From NCBI GenBank assembly GCA_033297205.1, contig MU859085.1, forward strand, positions 62,001-126,000: a stretch of DNA of 64,000 bases. The letters are read 5' to 3'. Both the position numbers and the translations under genes were made by a program. The notes beneath the pieces are model-generated. The model worked only from the letters and a program-made list of their open reading frames with translations. It did not search any database and had not been told where the DNA came from. Origin of the DNA: Pseudoneurospora amorphoporcata (taxonomy: Eukaryota; Ascomycota; Sordariomycetes; Sordariales; Sordariaceae). Shown here in pieces: positions 30,985 to 41,366 of the stretch (positions within the stretch are counted from its first letter, which is position 1; the number at the start of each line of letters is the position of its first letter).

Positions 30985-32440
30985 TTAACGGATACCAGGA
31001 GACATCTCCGACTCGTCCGCCTTGCTGCCATGGAGCCATGGGATCGTCCCCGATGGCCTGTTGTTCTCCTCGAGAAACTCCAAGACCTGCGCATTCACGT
31101 TGGCCGGCACTGGGTACAAGAAACGCTCGATAGATCAGTTTTAATCCCCCAGTGCGTGGCCGGACATGGCGATCTGTAAAACCAGTCATACCAGTGGTTC
31201 CAGGCCTCCGTGCGAGTGAATATCGTTGATGCCTTCACAGCTTGTTGGTCCACCGGGTACCCGTCTTTTTGGTATAAGCCAAAGGCCGCTTTGATCTTGC
31301 TTTTACTGATCGGCGCATCAGGATTGGTCTCATTTTCCATTAGCGCCCGGAGCTTGTTGGTGAGCACAACAACGTCCTGCACTCCGGTGTTCCACCCTTG
31401 GCCCGTGTTATAAGTCTGCTTGTTAACGGCATCGCCAACCAGGACAATGCGGTTATAGTGGAAGTGTTGAATCAGACCTTCATGATGGGCAGTCAGGTAG
31501 CAAGATGTTCGCGCTTGGTAAAGGTCGTTGAGTGTAAGCGTGGATGTGCAATGGGCATGGCCAACCTCTTCCATGAAGCTCTCGACATCTTTCTCGGTGT
31601 ACCGTCGGCGTTCCCGCGTTGGCTTGGGCAGCTTCTGACTGAACATGAACCATGTCTTCTTCGAGCCGGCAAGCAGGAGCGACGAGATTCCACTCCCGTG
31701 CATATGCCACTCATCGCCGGGGTTGATTCCTGGTGGCGGGCTGACTGTATGTCCGAAGACACACCGGTGCGTCGCGACAAACGGCTACTCCTCATTCACG
31801 GCCGCCTTTGGCGACTCCTGCAGTGCGATACGACGCATGTAATCGCGCACCTTGCTGTGGGCTCCGTCCGCCCCGACCACAATACTGCCTCTTTCCACGC
31901 TTCCGTTGGTACACCGGACTACGACCCCCTCCTCGGTTGTCTCGATAGTCTCTACCTCTTTGCCGGGAAACAGATGCTGCCTGATCTCGTCAGAAAGAGC
32001 ACCGTACAGCAGCTGCATCAGCTCGGGTCGATGCAGGATAACCATCCTGTTCCATGGCTACATCACCAGTCGTTATTAGCTATATCTGTCCGTGTATGCC
32101 CGCAAGTGCTCGCCTCGTTGACCTACAATTCTCTACACCACGCATCTGTGTCAACAGTCGAAAACGGCCGCCCGTCACTTGTCACCACCGTTCCGGGGCG
32201 CATGTGCGTCCCGATTGCCTCCACCGCCTCAAGGAGTTCAAGCTGAGCCATGAGCCTCAAAGTATTGGGCATGATGGCAATTCCGGCACCTCCTTCCTGC
32301 CTCGGGCACAGCAATAACATTTTGGCGTTCGAGGACCACGAAATCGATGCCAGCTCGATAGAAGGTATGCGCTGCCATCAGTCCGACTGGACCACCGCCA
32401 ACAATGATGGCGCGGAAGCGATGTGATGTGATGTTGTCAT
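30985..32440 (-). pseudogene. decayed FAD-dependent (aromatic-ring-type) monooxygenase
   Basis: Fragments in family order on the minus strand are the dinucleotide-binding motif IIVGGGPVGLMAAHTF near 32400, GIAIMPNTLRLM, SIVVGADGAHSKVRDYM (the DG motif), and LVGDAVNKQTYNTGQGWNTG (the GD motif), then a C-terminal part ending at TAA 30985. They lie in different frames: a shift near 32300, no frame-preserving intron around 32050-32115, an in-frame TAG near 31785 (CAG to TAG would fit RIP), and shifts near 31170 and 31105. No ATG is in frame with the FAD motif. The parent gene would be a group A flavoprotein hydroxylase; this copy cannot make it. Confidence 0.85.
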
Positions 32441-32945
32441 TGCAGGATCGTAAAGCTAACGGATCTTGTTATCTACTATGAAGCCTACCAGGAGATATCG
32501 TCTGAGATGGGTTGGCCACCTAGCTTTATACTCGACGGATTGTTTGCGACTAAGGGCAGGTACCTAGGTAACCAGGCTGACTTAATCTAGGTCACCGGTG
32601 CAAATGTGAGATGCCTGATCCGATGTGTCCTCATTTTCTCATATCAGTTACCTCGGGCTGAAGAGTGTGTACGACGCTGACTGCAGAAACATTGCTGCAG
32701 ATCAGTGTAAGCACACGTCGGACTGATCATGAAGTTGTCCAAAGGGTGTATCCTGTTCCTGGTCGTTGTAGCTACAAGCACGCCATTGTCTTCCCTTTCC
32801 GGGAGTTAATCGTCCTCCTTGTGTGATCGCATGTATCATTCATCGGCGTGGATGTTCGGCGACATCGGCAACCGGTAAATATGGTCGTCCATCGAAATGT
32901 TTGATTGGTTCTTAATGTAACATGCAAGAAGTTTCACATATCTTC
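32441..32945. other. intergenic region before tRNA-Trp
   Basis: I see no coding sequence. The short palindrome GGTACCTAGGTAACC occurs near 32560; similar GGTACCTAGGTA words are found elsewhere in the window. Confidence 0.4.
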
Positions 32946-33017
32946 GGCCTCATGGCGCAACGGTAGCGCGTTCGACTCCAGATCGAAAGGTTATCCGTTC
33001 AAATCGGGTTGGGGTCA
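32946..33017 (+). tRNA. tRNA-Trp (anticodon CCA)
   Basis: The 72-nt sequence folds as a complete cloverleaf: acceptor stem GGCCTCA with TGGGGTC plus discriminator A, D arm around GGCGCAACGGTAGCGC, anticodon stem TTCGA/TCGAA with loop CTCCAGA, and T arm ATCCG-TTCAAAT-CGGGT. The anticodon CCA reads UGG. It has no intron. The A box and the B box (GTTCAAATC) are internal as usual for Pol III. CCA is not encoded. Confidence 0.93.
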
Positions 33018-33018
33018 G

Positions 33019-33026
33019 TTTTTTTT
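33019..33026 (+). terminator. Pol III oligo-T terminator of tRNA-Trp
   Basis: A run of eight T starts two bases after the discriminator base, the standard RNA polymerase III stop. Confidence 0.85.
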
Positions 33027-33495
33027 CTTCCTCTATTTCTTTTTTTACCCTTGGAATTGTTTCTAGTAACCTGGCCGTGTTGCTGGCAGCAGTCGCGAAC
33101 ATAGCTTCCATATTTCGGTCAAATAGCGGAAACAAACCTTCTCTACCCCGGCTCACCCGCCAAAGGTGTACAGTAGATCTCGAGGACCTGGATAACGATA
33201 GCCGTCAGTGACGTAGCTCAAGCGCGGCTGCAACCCCGCTTCTTGACCACCTGTACCTGTTGCATGCATCGAAGCTGCAAAGGACAACATCTTATTAAGG
33301 CGCTCGTATACTGGGAAGGTGCAATGTGCGGATAGGAGGGCGGGATATTTATACCTAGTTTCTGGGGGTTTCTCCTCTTCTAGTTTCTTCCCAATCAACC
33401 ACCACCTTCTGCCAGGCCAGAGCATGAGAGTACCGCCCTCATTATTTCCCGACCATCACTCTGAGGAAAAGACAGCAGTTTACATACCTGCCACA

Positions 33496-34911
33496 ATGAG
33501 TCGATCCGAAGCAACATCGACCTCGGCCTTCGGAGGGATACCGGAAACGGTCATCAAGCCATGGAAACCACCACCACGAAAGACCTACCTCTTCAAAAGA
33601 GCAAACCTCGTTGATACCGCTCAAGGTAGCATCATCTCCAACGTCAACGTCAAGATCGCGGGTGGCGTGATCAAGCTAGTCGAGAACAACGATCCCAGGA
33701 TTGCCGGCCTCGCTCATCTTCGGGGAGAAGATGACCTGGGACAGGTAACAGAAGTCGACCTTGATGGCAAGTTTCTGTGCCCTGGACTTATCGACTGCCA
33801 TGTCCACGTCAGTGCCGTACCAGGGGAACTTAGTCTCTCGTCCGCGGTCACCATTTCTGATCTTGCCGTTTCACTTCTTCGTCAACCCTTCGTCTGCTCG
33901 CAGATGCTTAGCAGGGGGTTCACCACTGTTCGTGACACGGGCGGTGCTACGCTTGCGTTGAAGGAGGCCCTTGAAGAGGGTGTTTTCCCCGGACCACGGC
34001 TCTTTATCTGCAATCGGGCTCTGTCTCAGACAGGTGGCCACGGTGACCTCCGCGGCGCCCACGACCACGGGGACCAAGGAGGAGGAGGAGGCTGCTGCGG
34101 GGGCTCGGCGAGCCAGCTGGCTGTGGTCTGTGACGGAGTACCGGAGTGCATTCGTGCGGCGAGAGAACAGCTGAGGACAGGAGCGGATTTCATCAAGATT
34201 ATGGTTGGAGGCGGCGTCGGCTCTCCCACGGACAGGTTGACCAACACGCAATTCACGGCTGCTGAGGTCCGGGCTATCTGCGATGTAACCGAGAGCTACG
34301 GAACTTACGTGACTGCCCATGCATACACGCCCAAAGCAATCCGCCATGCTGTTGACAATGGTGTCAAGGGTATCGAACACGGGAACCTTATTGACGAAGC
34401 GACGGCGCGGTATATGGCTGAGAGAGGAATCTGGTTAACGCCAACGTTAGTAACGTATGACGCGATGGCATCAGATGACTATGCCGGCTTCCTACCGCCA
34501 GAAAATCAGCGAAAGAACGAAGAGGTGCTTCATCAGGGATTGAAGTCACTCACCATTGCGGAGAAAGCAGGAGTCAACATGTGTTATGGCTCTGATCTTC
34601 TAGGACCTTTGACGAGGGAGCAGTCGAAGGAGTTTGGTATCCGGTCGGTCATCCTGAAGAACAAGCAGGTTTTGCAGTCAGCTACTGTAAATGCGGCAAA
34701 GATGCTAGGGCAGGAGTCGTTTCTGGGTCAGCTCAAACCTGGATATGCTGCCGACATGCTTATCCTCGACGTCAACCCATTCAACGAAGTGGCGGTGTTG
34801 GACGAGCCAGAGAGGCACGTGTTGGCAGTAATCAAGGACGGGCGAGTATACGTGAGCCGATGGAGAAAACTTCCCGTGGATGCAACACAAAGAGAGGAGG
34901 TGATCGAGTGA
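33496..34911 (+). CDS. metal-dependent amidohydrolase (ochratoxinase/prolidase-like)
   Basis: The ATG at 33496 (context CCACAATGA) gives 471 residues; another in-frame ATG at 33424 would add 24. The protein is an amidohydrolase-superfamily enzyme with a two-metal TIM barrel. Visible ligands are the HxH of LIDCHVHV, the Lys of DFIKIMVGGG (normally carboxylated), His in VTAHAYT, His in GIEHGNLID and Asp in CYGSDLLG. It also has ARYMAERGIWLTPTLVTYD and a C-terminal PGYAADMLILDVNP that closes the sandwich domain. It most resembles the Xaa-Pro dipeptidase/ochratoxinase-like intracellular amidohydrolases that cleave amide bonds of N-acyl amino acids. A Gly/Cys-rich loop (GGGGGCCGG) follows HGDLRGAHDHGD. 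The actual substrate is unknown. Confidence 0.9.
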   Translation: MSRSEATSTSAFGGIPETVIKPWKPPPRKTYLFKRANLVDTAQGSIISNVNVKIAGGVIKLVENNDPRIAGLAHLRGEDDLGQVTEVDLDGKFLCPGLIDCHVHVSAVPGELSLSSAVTISDLAVSLLRQPFVCSQMLSRGFTTVRDTGGATLALKEALEEGVFPGPRLFICNRALSQTGGHGDLRGAHDHGDQGGGGGCCGGSASQLAVVCDGVPECIRAAREQLRTGADFIKIMVGGGVGSPTDRLTNTQFTAAEVRAICDVTESYGTYVTAHAYTPKAIRHAVDNGVKGIEHGNLIDEATARYMAERGIWLTPTLVTYDAMASDDYAGFLPPENQRKNEEVLHQGLKSLTIAEKAGVNMCYGSDLLGPLTREQSKEFGIRSVILKNKQVLQSATVNAAKMLGQESFLGQLKPGYAADMLILDVNPFNEVAVLDEPERHVLAVIKDGRVYVSRWRKLPVDATQREEVIE

Positions 34912-35351
34912 ACACATTTGACAAGACATGGACAGAAAACAAGAGGAGTGGCTCGTCATATTTACCCTAGACCTAGCTAGAGATCCCACGACTGTGATGG
35001 TGGGCCATGACCAATGAAAACATCAGAAGACGTCATTTCTGTTAGGAGACAAAGAGTTCTTGATAGAAGAAAGACTAGTCCTTGCTAAGAAATCCATGAT
35101 GAATGCAAACCATTTACCAGTAGAAAGCTCACGATGGAGAGTAGGCCATATGTCCTTTTGCGCTGACATGGCTACAGTCTTTGACCTTCAAGTGCCTGTG
35201 TTATTTGCAAAGCAACCGGATCAAGAGCCAAGAGCAAACAATGTATGTCGGCAAAAAGCTGACCGACCAAGATCCCATCAAGAACTCAAAATCCAGTACT
35301 GAAGCCGTGAAGGTCTCGAAGATGCTGTGAAGCTTGTCCCGAGAAAAGCCA
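34912..35351. other. convergent intergenic region
   Basis: This is the 3' side of the amidohydrolase gene and of the gag-like gene. I see no further feature in it. Confidence 0.4.
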
Positions 35352-36116
35352 TCAGACAAGCGAGCGCTTTCTGTCCTTTGTGCGCTCCTGGAAGTTGATG
35401 GTCCTAAGATCCTTCATGAGGTCCTCCCAGGTAAGGCGGTTGATAGTCCATTCCTCGAGTAGCTTGGCGTGCAAGCTCGGGTAGTCTTCCTTCAGTCCGG
35501 ATCCGTCAAGCACAGCGGTGATGCCGAAGTCGGGGTCAAAGCTCCCGCCCTCCCTATTCAGCCGGTCCCTGAGAGACTGGAGACGCTCAAGATAGTCGCC
35601 CATGGAGGCGCACTGGTCTCTTCTGAGAGCAACAAAGTCACCGAAGAGTTTTGCGCAGTTGACACTGCCGGTGTTGCGGGCGAAGACGCGCTTGACCAGA
35701 TCATACGTAACCTTGGGATTCTCCTCCTTGATGTCCCAGTTGTACAGCTTCAAAGTGACGATCACGTCCGAGTCGGTGATGGTGCTGAGCAAGATGTAAT
35801 TGACTCTCGCTCTCTGCTTCTTCCAGTCGTCCCTGCCGGGTCCGATCAAGGGCTCGCGAACGTTATCTTTGAGATAGGATGACAAGCCGTAGAAGTCGAG
35901 GTAGTTGATGAGAAACATGTCCCAGAGCTCGAGATCCTCGGGGCCCCTGAGACAAGGGGGCAGGGGAAGGGCCGGAGCTTGGAGGAGAACACCTTTCTTG
36001 AGGTTGTCGACCAGGCGGGCCAGGTATGCCAGAAGGTACAGGACAACGCAGACGAGCGCGATGAATCCCTTTGTGAAGTCGATAGTCATGTTGGGTATGT
36101 TGAGACTGTTGGCCAT
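35352..36116 (-). CDS. membrane-anchored Copia-gag-like (UBN2-type) protein
   Basis: The ATG at 36116 (context GAAGCTATGGCC) gives 254 residues in one exon. A hydrophobic segment at about 16-37 (GFIALVCVVLYLLAYLARLV) looks like a single transmembrane anchor. The rest resembles the gag polypeptide of LTR Copia elements (UBN2-type): WDMFLINYLDFYGL, then WKKQRARVNYILLSTITDSD, the amphipathic DLVKRVFARNTGSV, a segment around LERLQSLRDRLNREGG and LKEDYPSLHAKLLEEW. There is no zinc knuckle, no pol downstream, no LTR nearby and no stop or frameshift. The clean frame beside wholly decayed Copia pol elsewhere suggests a domesticated gag gene. The assignment is by pattern, not by search. Confidence 0.65.
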   Translation of the reverse strand: MANSLNIPNMTIDFTKGFIALVCVVLYLLAYLARLVDNLKKGVLLQAPALPLPPCLRGPEDLELWDMFLINYLDFYGLSSYLKDNVREPLIGPGRDDWKKQRARVNYILLSTITDSDVIVTLKLYNWDIKEENPKVTYDLVKRVFARNTGSVNCAKLFGDFVALRRDQCASMGDYLERLQSLRDRLNREGGSFDPDFGITAVLDGSGLKEDYPSLHAKLLEEWTINRLTWEDLMKDLRTINFQERTKDRKRSLV

Positions 36117-36757
36117 AGCTTCAGTTTCCTCTTCGAGTCTTGGTTGTATGCCAGTCGCTCGACAGGTGTAGAGGCAGAAAAGAGGTGAGACCGAAGTGAG
36201 AACAGCGTGAAGGGGAAATGCCAAAATGTGGAAGTGTTCTGGCTGTTGGTAGTCACTAGACTACGCGTCGCCTCTAAGAACTTGCTTGGTTGATCTGATC
36301 GATACGATGGTGAGAAAGCGGGGGAAATCTGTCGCGCGCGCGTTAGCAAAGGTGATGATTACTTGAAGAAGGGCTCGTGACAAAAGGAAGATAATCACCT
36401 GGTCAAGTTCTGCGACGCGTCGACAGCCTCGTGATACTGATCTCTAATACTGCGCGTGCATTGGTTGGTTGTTGCTTGAGAAGAGGAAGGCAAGTGTGTG
36501 GATGGAAGGGGAGGAGGAGTGCGTTTTTTTTATCATGGGACACAAGTAAAGAGCCCGAAATTGACAAACAGAAACACCAACAAGTGAACTGAAAGAGGCC
36601 AATGCCGGTCCGTGCGAGCCAGGCCAGCTGACAACCGAACCTATCGCGGGTCAAAATGGAAGGAGCGACAAGACATTGCTGGCACAACCAGCAAAAAGGT
36701 TCCTTCCGTATTTGATCCTATCTCTTCTTATCTGACTGACCCAGGACGTGGCAATAC
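36117..36757. other. intergenic region
   Basis: It holds the promoter side of the gag-like gene and the 3' side of the GH16 gene. A short CGCG-rich run occurs near 36333. No gene is seen. Confidence 0.4.
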
Positions 36758-37880
36758 CTACCTGAAATACAGGACCAAAGGAACGAGCGCCGACCCGACA
36801 CCCAACAGACAGCTGCTGACGTGACCATCTCCTCTTCCCGTGGCAGACGATGTACTCGGGCTCGACAACGACGAGTTGGTGGCAGAGGCAACCCCAGGCG
36901 ATCCACCATCCTCCCTGACCGCACTATCCACCATATCCTCTTTGCTCTGGCTCCCGCCAGCACCATCGTCCTTCTTTAGGACAATACTATCCCAGCTCCC
37001 CGACATGTCGCCATACGAATAACTCGCCGCCGGATAGCCATTCGTCACCGACACCTTCTCGACATACATGGTGAACGGCCCCTTGGTGTAGTCGGTCACA
37101 CCTCCTGCCCACGCAATGGTCCCCGGCGCATTATCCGAATCCCCTCCAGCCCACGAACCTATTCTCAACTTCGTGGGCGTCTGCGGATAGTTCAGCCCTC
37201 CGACGGCGTCCTCCTTCTTGAGCGTTCGAACCGCCTTTCCATCCACGTACCACGTCAGCTGATCGATTTGCCAGTCAATCACATAGCTGTGCGTCCTTCC
37301 TTGCACATCGTGCACTGGTGTCTTCCCGCCGCGGTTGAACAGCGTCACGTTCCCCTTGCCAAAGTAGTTGGTCTGCACTTCGTCGTTGTTGCCGCCGAGA
37401 ATTTCCCAGTCGATCTCGTCTCCGTCATCGCTCCCAAGCACCACGCTGCTGACGATACCGGTCCCCGGAGCCGCACGCATGAGCACCTCGACGCGGCCAA
37501 AGAAGATATACCAGTTTGTGGCGATGGTGGGTGCCTCTCCCTTCTTGGCAATAGTGAGCACGGCACCGTCCGAGTTGTATAAGACCGATCCGGTGCCTAC
37601 AGCCGTCCAAGAAGCCCAATCGGTTGTTCCTTTGGTGAAGTCCACGTTATATGGACTGTTGGTAAGACCTTTGTCCGGAGGGCAGCCAGAGGCTGTGATA
37701 TGAAACAACACCCCCATACGTGTCAGCCTTGTACTCCCGCAAGTATTTCATTGAAATGCTCAAAAACTTACTCTTGATTGGATTACAATCCAACCCTGAT
37801 TGTCCTGCAGCAAACGCAACCAACGCCGAAAGAACCAAGAGCAGCCGCGGCAACATGATGTACAACATGTTGTTGCCCAT
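36758..37880 (-). CDS. GH16 CRH-type cell wall transglycosidase, probably GPI-anchored
   Basis: Exons 37772-37880 and 36758-37692 on the minus strand give 347 residues; the 79-bp intron (37693-37771) has GTAAGT, GCTGAC and CACAG signals. CRH/Crf proteins link chitin to beta-glucan in the fungal wall. A signal peptide is visible (MLPRLLLVLSALVAFAAGQS, with in-frame ATGs at 37880, 37868 and 37856). The GH16 catalytic motif ExDxE is present in DEIDWEILG, followed by QTNYFGKG and the aromatic cleft segment YVIDWQIDQLTWYVDGK. The C-terminus is Ser/Thr-rich and ends in a hydrophobic tail (SCLLGVGSALVPLVLYFR), typical of GPI attachment. Which of the first three ATGs is used is uncertain. Confidence 0.9.
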
Positions 37881-39169
37881 CCTTGTCTCAAACAAGGCGA
37901 GGTTGGAAAGAGCCAAGGGGAAAAAGAGGCCCAGGAAAAAGGAGAGAAGGATGCGGATGGGATTGACAATGAGGAAGACACTCAGCAACAACGTCGACGT
38001 ACGGAGTCTTCAGCGAGCACCCAACGGAACCGCAGCAAAAGCTGTAGCTGAAGAACTCTGGTATAAAGCGGTCCAGTTCGAGATGTGCAGAATGCCAAAC
38101 CAGACCGTCGACGCCGCGGGAGATGGTCGTCTCTTCCTCGCCTTTTCTACCCAACCGTCCGGTCCTGGTACCTGCCCGTGAGAGTGGATTTGGGACCATG
38201 TACGCACACTTCGTCCTTTCCGCGTCATACTTGGTACATCGGTTGGCTTGGTGAATAACACACAGACGAGACGCAAGCGCTCAGACCGAGATTGGACAAA
38301 ACAGCAGCCTGTCTTTGGTCACACTGATGGAAGCTGGAACGACGGAAACTATCGAGTCAGAAACGTTGATGGTTAACACTAACACTGACACTGACGAGCT
38401 GGCAGGGCTGCATTGTGTCCGTAAGACCGCATCTATATCTCCTCAAGTGGTTCCTAGAGTGGCAAGATCAGGCAAGAAGATTTGACACCTAATCTGCGAA
38501 GCATAGGCTGTGGATCGATGGACAGACGGTGTAGAAAAGTCCGCAGTCAGGATATTCGTTCGCAGGGTCCTGGATGACAAGTTGGCGCCGCATCCAGTCA
38601 ACGGTTATCGATACCAGGCCTCTCGAGGGACCTGTCACTGTGTGAGCACATTCCCGTTCTCACCATGATCGATTGTATAACCTGAAGATATGAGATGAAT
38701 TCAAAACATGTTTACCGTGCCTCTTTCTATCATGGGCGAGCCATTCCCACAGTGTTGTCCCAGACCACTCCCTTCACCAACAGCCATGGTTTGGTAGCCT
38801 CATACAAAGCTAATCGGCGACACATCCCATCGCTTGGAGTTGAGCTCTCCATATCGCACGGCCCCATCGCCTATAGCTCACTGCCACGCGTGCCACGTAT
38901 TATCGTGCCTGTCTACGGACACTGGCGAAAGGCTCCCCGTCGTTCTCTGCTCGCCGTAACGTCGTTGTGACCTTTGTTCCCCCTTTTGGATCATCTCGTT
39001 GTGTAATTTGCTTTTGTTACTCTGGTATCGATCGGCCCCATGCTTCTCTTCGTGTAACTAGTAACGCCCAGACGCCGTGCTATTATATGCCGTAGGTAGT
39101 AGGATGCGCAAGTGGATTAACCGGCTGGTTTGTAGTCGGTGGCGCACGCCATTATATATTATATAAATA
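37881..39169. other. intergenic region, 1.3 kb
   Basis: The left part is the promoter of the GH16 gene and the right end is the 3' UTR of the AP-2 mu gene, which is AT-rich (ATTATATATTATATAAATAT near 39150). No coding frame with family signal is visible. Confidence 0.4.
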
Positions 39170-40648
39170 TTAGAACCTGTGAGAGTGTTCACGTTAGCAA
39201 ACTACATTTGCGCCGGCAAAGTGACCCAGGGAGAGAAAAAGGACAAGCACTCACCTAATCTCGTAGCTTCCTGCTCTCGTCATGTACCTCACCCACTTCA
39301 CACTCGAGTAGTTGCTCTTCTCAAACACCTTGAGATAGCGCACCAGCAAGCCAGAGCTGGTAAACATCAGCAGACTAAAGTTCATGCTGAGCGGTGGCCT
39401 GCTCCAAGCCTTCTGGTTCGTCATGCTCGTAAGCTCGGCCTCGGCGCTCAGCACAAACTCGCTCTGTCCAGCAAAGCGGCCAATCTTCCACACAATCACG
39501 TTCTCGGACGGCTCGTACTTGGCCTTGCCCTGGGTGCAGCGTTCCGTGATCCTCGCCGTGTTGAGCGGCGTGGGGATCTTGACGACCACGTTGGTCGCAA
39601 ACAGCTTGGACCCAAAGTTGGCGCGCACACCGATGCTGTATTCCACCTTGGTCTTGCCCACCTCGTTGACAATGGCATGTACTTTGAACGGCAGGTTAAC
39701 GTTCTCGGTTGCGCGGTACCGCATCAGCTCGAACTCGCCGTCGGGCGGGATGAAGCTGATGATACGGTCGCTGTCGAACTTGCCCAGCTTGACGCACTGG
39801 TGGAACTGGCAGTCCTCGAGCGTGACGCTGCCAGCCGCGGCCTTGGTTGCCTTGCTCCCCATCCTGTTGCCGCTGGGCAGGCTCATGAGTCCGTCCTGGT
39901 CGAGAAGGAGGCGATCGTTGAGACCGAACTTGCACTCGGGCGTGCCACTGAGGTAGGCGCGCATGATGATCTGGCCGTTGACGTCGGCGCGCAGGACGGA
40001 TCCCGTTGCGCTCATGAGCAGGTTGACGTCCTCGATTACGTCGACGAAGGCTTCGTTCTTACGGTACTTGACGTCGGCCTTGCGCCAGGATAAAGCGCCC
40101 GTGGCTTGCATGGTGATCTTGGCTGAGTCCTCGACGGCCCGCTCCGACTTGACGCCTTCGGTTGTGATGTACATCTTGAGTGTGTCGGTCTCGGTGTTTT
40201 GGGGGTATCCGAAGTCGATGATTTCTGTATAGCGCAGAGGCATAAGAGATGTAGTTAGAGTCGGCGAGCCGCTAGCTAGAAACACTCAAAGGGACACGGG
40301 GGGACACATACCATCCAGGAGCTCGTAGACCAGGACAAAGTTGTTCTTGACGGCCTCCTCGTCAAACTTGCCAAAGTAGCCGCGACCCAGGGCGATCAAG
40401 CGGTAGAGAAACTCGAACACAAGGGCGGCATTGGCGTTACTACGGGTGATGGCGACCAGGTAGATGTTCTCGTGCTTGACATGGCTGAAGGTGGTGCTGC
40501 CGAGGGTCAAGATAGGGGATCGGACCTGGGCGTTGCTGATGACCTGGATGCGGAACACGTCCGCCAGTCGTGGCCGGCAGTCATTGCGGAAGGCTCGGAA
40601 GATGAGGTTCTCGCCCTTTTGGTTGAAGATGAGGATACCGGAGAGCAT
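39170..40648 (-). CDS. apm4: AP-2 complex medium (mu) subunit
   Basis: Minus-strand exons 40312-40648, 39255-40224 and 39170-39176 sum to 1314 nt (437 residues). Mu2 recognises YxxPhi cargo in clathrin endocytosis at the plasma membrane. The N-terminal longin-like domain reads MLSGILIFNQKGENLIFRAF and FGKFDEEAVKNNFVLVYELL; the mu-homology domain follows (ISFIPPDGEFELMRYR, KYEPSENVIVWKIGRF) and ends YEIRF. Intron 1 (40225-40311) has GTATGT and ATACAG. Intron 2 (39177-39254) has GTGAGT, GCTAACG and CACAG and leaves only seven coding bases, GTTCTAA, in the last exon. Reading through that donor would stop at once after YEIR. Resemblance to mu2 (RSPILTLGSTTFSHVKHENI) is stronger than to mu1. Confidence 0.92.
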
Positions 40649-41366
40649 GGTGAAGGGTCGTCGGGGAGAAAGGCGATTGAAAAGTGCAGGTCGAGTTGGC
40701 AACGACGGGACGGCGGGCAGTTTCGATGTCAAAGGCGGCGGGCGGGCGGGCGGTCGGGAACAATTGCATCCACAAGCAGTTGCAATCATGTCGCGTCCAT
40801 CACTGTGCTGTAGAGTAACTACACTAGTGCTACCTGGAAAGGCGGCTCTTCAGGGGATGGTGGACGCTCTCCTGCAGCGCGGGAAGTCCCTGAGTGGATT
40901 GCCATGTCGACCTGCCCGGGGCTGCGGGCAACGGGGGCGCGCGACATGGGTTGCCCGGGAGAGCCTGCCGCTCTAAGGTAAGGTACCGTAGAGGTAAGCT
41001 GCCACCTAGTCTGCCGCACGGCAGGCAAAAACCGAGAGAGGTACTTCTGACCTAAGCGTTTAAGAAAACGCAGCAGCGTAGCCTGATGGGAAATTGTTAG
41101 TGATACCCGCATTGCACTCGGCGCCCAGCAACAAGGTACTTTGACAGCGATGCCCCTTTTTTCCGGGCACTAACAATAAACAAGGAGCGACACCATTTCG
41201 TTGTTGGTTGCCGAGTTGCACATTCTTAACTTCTACGGCATTTCACGGCATTCCACGGCATTCCACTTGCGATCAGCAATTATGCACAGAGCACAATGAA
41301 GTTGAAGGATGTTTATCTGAGTGCTTGATCAATGTTGGACCTGCCAACTCCAAGCCCCGACCACTG
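40649..41366. other. intergenic region
   Basis: This is the upstream region of the AP-2 mu gene. A triple direct repeat ACGGCATTTC/ACGGCATTCC occurs near 41234-41265. No gene is seen. Confidence 0.4.

Noticed and set aside
39179..40093. 304-codon plus-strand frame opposite AP-2 mu
   Set aside because: It is a shadow of the conserved minus-strand AP-2 mu exon and has no family features.
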